DNA of 6,609 bases, taken from NCBI GenBank assembly GCA_948472605.1, contig CAOKUH010000082.1, positions 1 through 6,609 on the forward strand, read 5' to 3'. The notes beneath the pieces are model-generated. The model was not told where the DNA came from and made no database searches. It saw only the letters and a program-made list of their open reading frames with translations. The stretch comes from an uncultured Mycoplasmatota bacterium (GTDB lineage: Bacteria; Bacillota_I; Bacilli_A; RF39; UBA660). The position numbers were made by a program, and so were the translations under genes. Of this stretch, positions 4,992 through 6,609 are shown piece by piece. Every line of letters starts with the position of its first letter. Positions within the stretch are counted from its first letter, which is position 1.

Positions 4992-5630
4992 ATGCGTTAT
5001 AATATTGTAAAAGGAGCAAAAGGAATTTTAGAATCTAGTGAGTATGTTATAAAAAATCCTCGTGATTGTAAAAATAATTGGAGTAAAGTTTTTGGAAATA
5101 ATAATCCAATATGTTTAGAACTTGGTATGGGTAGAGGTATATTTATTATAGAAATGGCTCGTCTTAATCCTAATATTAATTATATTGGTTTAGAAATAGA
5201 TAATAATCAAGCTTCAACTGCTATAAAAAATATTGGAACTAGACATTTGAAAAACTTAAAGATAATTGTTGCTGATGCTAATAACTTATTAGATTATTTT
5301 GGAAAAGAAATTAACACTATTTATTTGACATTCTCAGAACCTTGGCCAAAGAAACAAGATAAAAAGAAAAGATTTACCTCATTAAATTATTTGAAATTAT
5401 ATGATCGAGTTTTTAAGAAAAATAAACACATTATTTTAAAAACGGACAATAAAATTTTATTTGCATCATCCTTAGAAAATTTAAGTAAATATTGGTATAC
5501 ATTTGATAAAGTTAGTTTAGATTTACATCATGATGAGAGAAAAATACCAAATGTTATGACTGACTTTGAAGTGCAATATTTTAAAAATAATCGCATTATT
5601 TATTATTTAGAGGCTAGTTTTAAAGAGTAG
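4992..5630 (+). CDS. trmB: tRNA (guanine-N7)-methyltransferase TrmB
   Basis: TrmB uses S-adenosylmethionine to form m7G at position 46 in the variable loop of tRNAs. The 212-residue length is normal for the family. The SAM-binding motif is CLELGMGRG (41-49), followed by YIGLEID (64-70) with the acidic ribose-binding residue, and VADANN (93-98) contacting the adenine. The family signature near the active site reads FSEPWPKKQDKKKRFT (114-129), where most bacterial homologues have SDPWPKKRHEKRR: the conserved Asp is Glu116 here and the following basic segment differs. TDFE (190-193) matches the C-terminal T-x-Y-E-like motif. The Shine-Dalgarno AGGTGA (4979-4984) supports the start. It shares a transcript with the next gene, 15 bases downstream. 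Confidence 0.94.
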   Translation: MRYNIVKGAKGILESSEYVIKNPRDCKNNWSKVFGNNNPICLELGMGRGIFIIEMARLNPNINYIGLEIDNNQASTAIKNIGTRHLKNLKIIVADANNLLDYFGKEINTIYLTFSEPWPKKQDKKKRFTSLNYLKLYDRVFKKNKHIILKTDNKILFASSLENLSKYWYTFDKVSLDLHHDERKIPNVMTDFEVQYFKNNRIIYYLEASFKE

Positions 5631-5645
5631 AAAAGAGGATAAAAT

Positions 5646-6230
5646 ATGAAAAATAAACTTAATGATAGGAAAAAATTTATTAATGAATTTCAAATTAGTC
5701 ATCATAGAATTAGTGAACACAAAAATAAATTTTTAAATTCACCTCTATTAATTGATAATTTGGAAATGTGGAAGCATTTTATAGCAGTGATAATCAATCT
5801 TTATTATAATTATACCTTTAATATAGATAGATTGAAAAAAGCAAAAATAGTCTTAGTAACAAATGATTTAGATATTCGTAATTTAAGGTATATAAGTAAT
5901 TTATATAATGAAGTTATAAATATAAATGATGCTATAAAAAGAAGCTCTAATGAAAATTTATTTGATATGGTGAATTCAAGGTTAAATTATTTAAAAATTT
6001 CAATTGCTTTAAATGAAATTAATGAATTATCAAAGCTTGATTTAAAAAAAGGAATTAATGTAGAAACTCTACAAGATGAGGAAGGGAATTTTATATTTGT
6101 TTCAGATAATTATCGTGAACAATTTAATAATTTAGTTGCTTTACAAAAAAGTAGTGGCTATTTAAAACATGAAGTTTATAATTATGATAATGGTAATGAA
6201 ATAAATAATGATGAAAAAAAGGCTGTTTAA
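5646..6230 (+). CDS. Uncharacterised protein, 194 residues, co-transcribed with trmB
   Basis: I do not recognise this protein. It begins with a basic, His-rich segment (FQISHHRISEHKNKF, residues 15-29), appears mostly alpha-helical, and ends with an acidic, Asn-rich tail (after about residue 165). No catalytic, metal-binding or nucleotide-binding motif stands out. The segment 43-58 (KHFIAVIINLYYNYTF) is moderately hydrophobic but has polar residues and is not a clear membrane helix, so a cytoplasmic location is the simplest reading. The ATG has a Shine-Dalgarno AAGAGGA (5633-5639) at good spacing. It lies 15 bases after trmB with no terminator or obvious promoter between, so it is probably translated from the trmB transcript. 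Codon and base use match its neighbours, so it looks like a resident gene of this lineage. Confidence 0.8.
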   Translation: MKNKLNDRKKFINEFQISHHRISEHKNKFLNSPLLIDNLEMWKHFIAVIINLYYNYTFNIDRLKKAKIVLVTNDLDIRNLRYISNLYNEVININDAIKRSSNENLFDMVNSRLNYLKISIALNEINELSKLDLKKGINVETLQDEEGNFIFVSDNYREQFNNLVALQKSSGYLKHEVYNYDNGNEINNDEKKAV

Positions 6231-6378
6231 AAATATGTTAGAATTTATACATCATGATAAAATATATTTACAATATTGTTTAAAAAGGATAAATGTAGTT
6301 TGTAATAAATAATTAAATCTTGAATTAAAACAAAAATGATAATGGATAAAGTTTTTTAGTTTTTTTGTTTACCACTAC
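6231..6378 (+). other. AT-rich 3' untranslated stretch after the uncharacterised gene
   Basis: This stretch between the stop codon and the terminator is almost entirely A and T. It holds only a 25-codon open frame (6235-6312) with a poorly spaced Shine-Dalgarno, and a weak AT-only type pairing (AAACAAAAA 6328-6336 with TTTTTGTTT 6362-6370) with a long loop. I see no gene or convincing RNA here; it may be decayed sequence. Confidence 0.5.
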
Positions 6379-6407
6379 AAAGTGCCAATATTTTTGGTGC
6401 TTTTTTT
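6379..6407 (+). terminator. Strong rho-independent terminator of the trmB unit
   Basis: AAAGTGCCAA (6379-6388) pairs along its full length with TTGGTGCTTT (6394-6403), with two G-T pairs in the middle, around the loop TATTT, followed by TTTT. It ends transcription from the trmB unit and lies immediately upstream of the next promoter, isolating the following gene from readthrough. Confidence 0.87.
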
Positions 6408-6408
6408 C

Positions 6409-6438
6409 TTGACATTCTTAATGGGGGGGGGGTATTAT
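6409..6438 (+). promoter_or_regulatory. Candidate phase-variable promoter with a G10 run in the -35/-10 spacer
   Basis: A perfect -35 TTGACA (6409-6414) and a good -10 TATTAT (6433-6438) are separated by 18 bases, of which the last ten are an unbroken G run. With nine G the spacer would be the optimal 17. Slipped-strand gain or loss of G would move the two boxes relative to each other and change promoter strength. This mechanism is established for other bacteria, for example the poly-G spacer of Neisseria porA. Transcription would start near 6445, on the Shine-Dalgarno AGGTGA (6445-6450). The strong terminator directly upstream makes expression of the next gene depend on this promoter. Confidence 0.8.
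6423..6432 (+). repeat. Homopolymer run of ten G
   Basis: Ten consecutive G stand in a very AT-rich setting where no other G run in the window exceeds four. The run is outside coding sequence: the frame of the downstream gene has a TAG stop at 6444-6446, so slippage cannot alter the protein and would act only on transcription. Confidence 0.97.
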
Positions 6439-6455
6439 TAAGATAGGTGATAGTA

Positions 6456-6609
6456 GTGGATAATAGGAAAAAAGTATATATAGGTATAGGAGCTATAGCA
6501 ATAATAGTATTAGTAGTAGGAGTTTCATTTGCTTTATGGAATATAAATATAGCCCAAGAAGGAATAAATAAGTTAGAAACAGATTGTTTTAAGATTGAAT
6601 TTACAGATA
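6456..6609 (+). CDS. N-terminus of a membrane-anchored or secreted protein (3' end outside window)
   Basis: Only 51 codons are visible. The start is GTG at 6456, five bases after a good Shine-Dalgarno AGGTGA (6445-6450); no suitable ATG is near and a stop at 6444-6446 bounds the frame. The product begins MDNRKK, then a long hydrophobic segment (~residues 7-29, VYIGIGAIAIIVLVV and on to SFALW), which is a typical export signal or membrane anchor, then a polar part ending ETDCFKIEFTD. The pattern of a hydrophobic N-terminus ending near an F-A-L-W or A-Y-F element, then a Cys-containing strand, recalls families of exported surface proteins in Bacillota whose signal peptides resemble those of TasA/SipW substrates. 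That resemblance is from memory of the pattern and is uncertain. The promoter with its G run suggests that expression varies between cells. Confidence 0.75.
   Translation, partial: MDNRKKVYIGIGAIAIIVLVVGVSFALWNINIAQEGINKLETDCFKIEFTD

Noticed and set aside
6235..6312. Small + strand frame (25 codons, MLEFIHHDKIYLQ...) after the uncharacterised gene
   Set aside because: The nearest Shine-Dalgarno-like AAAAAGG is 12 bases from the ATG, the frame is short enough to arise by chance, and no conserved feature is visible. Conservation in relatives would be needed to revive it.
6328..6370. Possible hairpin AAACAAAAA with TTTTTGTTT
   Set aside because: It has one G-C pair and a 25-base loop; the nearby 6379-6407 terminator is far stronger and explains transcription end.
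6421..6446. Short upstream frame starting ATG GGG GGG GGG through the G run, possibly fusing to the last gene after slippage
   Set aside because: A TAG stop at 6444-6446 lies in the frame of the downstream GTG, so no G-run length lets translation continue into that gene in frame. The run can act on transcription but not by translational fusion.
1..6609. CRISPR array, tRNA or rRNA genes, complete insertion sequence or phage attachment site
   Set aside because: I saw no regularly spaced direct repeats, no cloverleaf-like sequence, no paired terminal inverted repeats and no rRNA-like stretch. The Rpn-like fragment alone does not establish a mobile element.

Overview
The window is very AT-rich and uses the standard stop codons: TGA ends the mreC-like and spoIVFB-like genes, and tryptophan is TGG. 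Genes are packed on one strand, with Shine-Dalgarno sites of the AGGTGA or GGAGG type. Together with the gene order this suggests a low-GC Bacillota (class Bacilli), probably an uncultured gut lineage with a compact genome (RF39 or Erysipelotrichia-like). That placement is inference. Every supported gene is on the + strand.

Region 1 (1-331) holds the 3' end of a gene for an Rpn-type PD-(D/E)XK nuclease/transposase-family protein, followed by a weak terminator. Region 2 (371-3939) is a run of six close or overlapping genes: a SPOR-domain membrane protein at the SpoIIB position, radC, a short mreC, a very short mreD-like gene, a SpoIVFA-like protein with a degenerate M23/LytM domain, and a SpoIVFB-like M50 intramembrane metalloprotease. 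Region 3 (3917-4955) is the ribosomal unit rplU-prp-rpmA. It has an excellent promoter, a structured leader at the place of the known L21 leader RNA, and a clear terminator that overlaps the end of rpmA. Regions 2 and 3 match the classical Bacillus order spoIIB-maf-radC-mreB-mreC-mreD-minC-minD-spoIVFA-spoIVFB-rplU-prp-rpmA, but maf, mreB, minC and minD are missing.

Region 4 (4943-6407) is a two-gene unit: trmB (tRNA m7G46 methyltransferase) and an unrecognised 194-residue protein, with its own promoter and a strong terminator. Region 5 (6409-6609) is the start of a new gene for a membrane-anchored or secreted protein that runs off the window.

The most striking signal is just before this last gene. 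A run of ten G, in an otherwise strongly AT-rich sequence, fills most of the spacer between a perfect TTGACA -35 box and a TATTAT -10 box. This is the architecture of a phase-variable promoter, in which slippage of the G run changes the -35/-10 spacing, and it sits in front of a probable surface protein. Other notable points are the nested control signals (stop codons shared with promoters and a terminator), several promoter candidates that place transcription start almost on the Shine-Dalgarno sequence, and an L27 precursor with an atypical Prp cleavage site.
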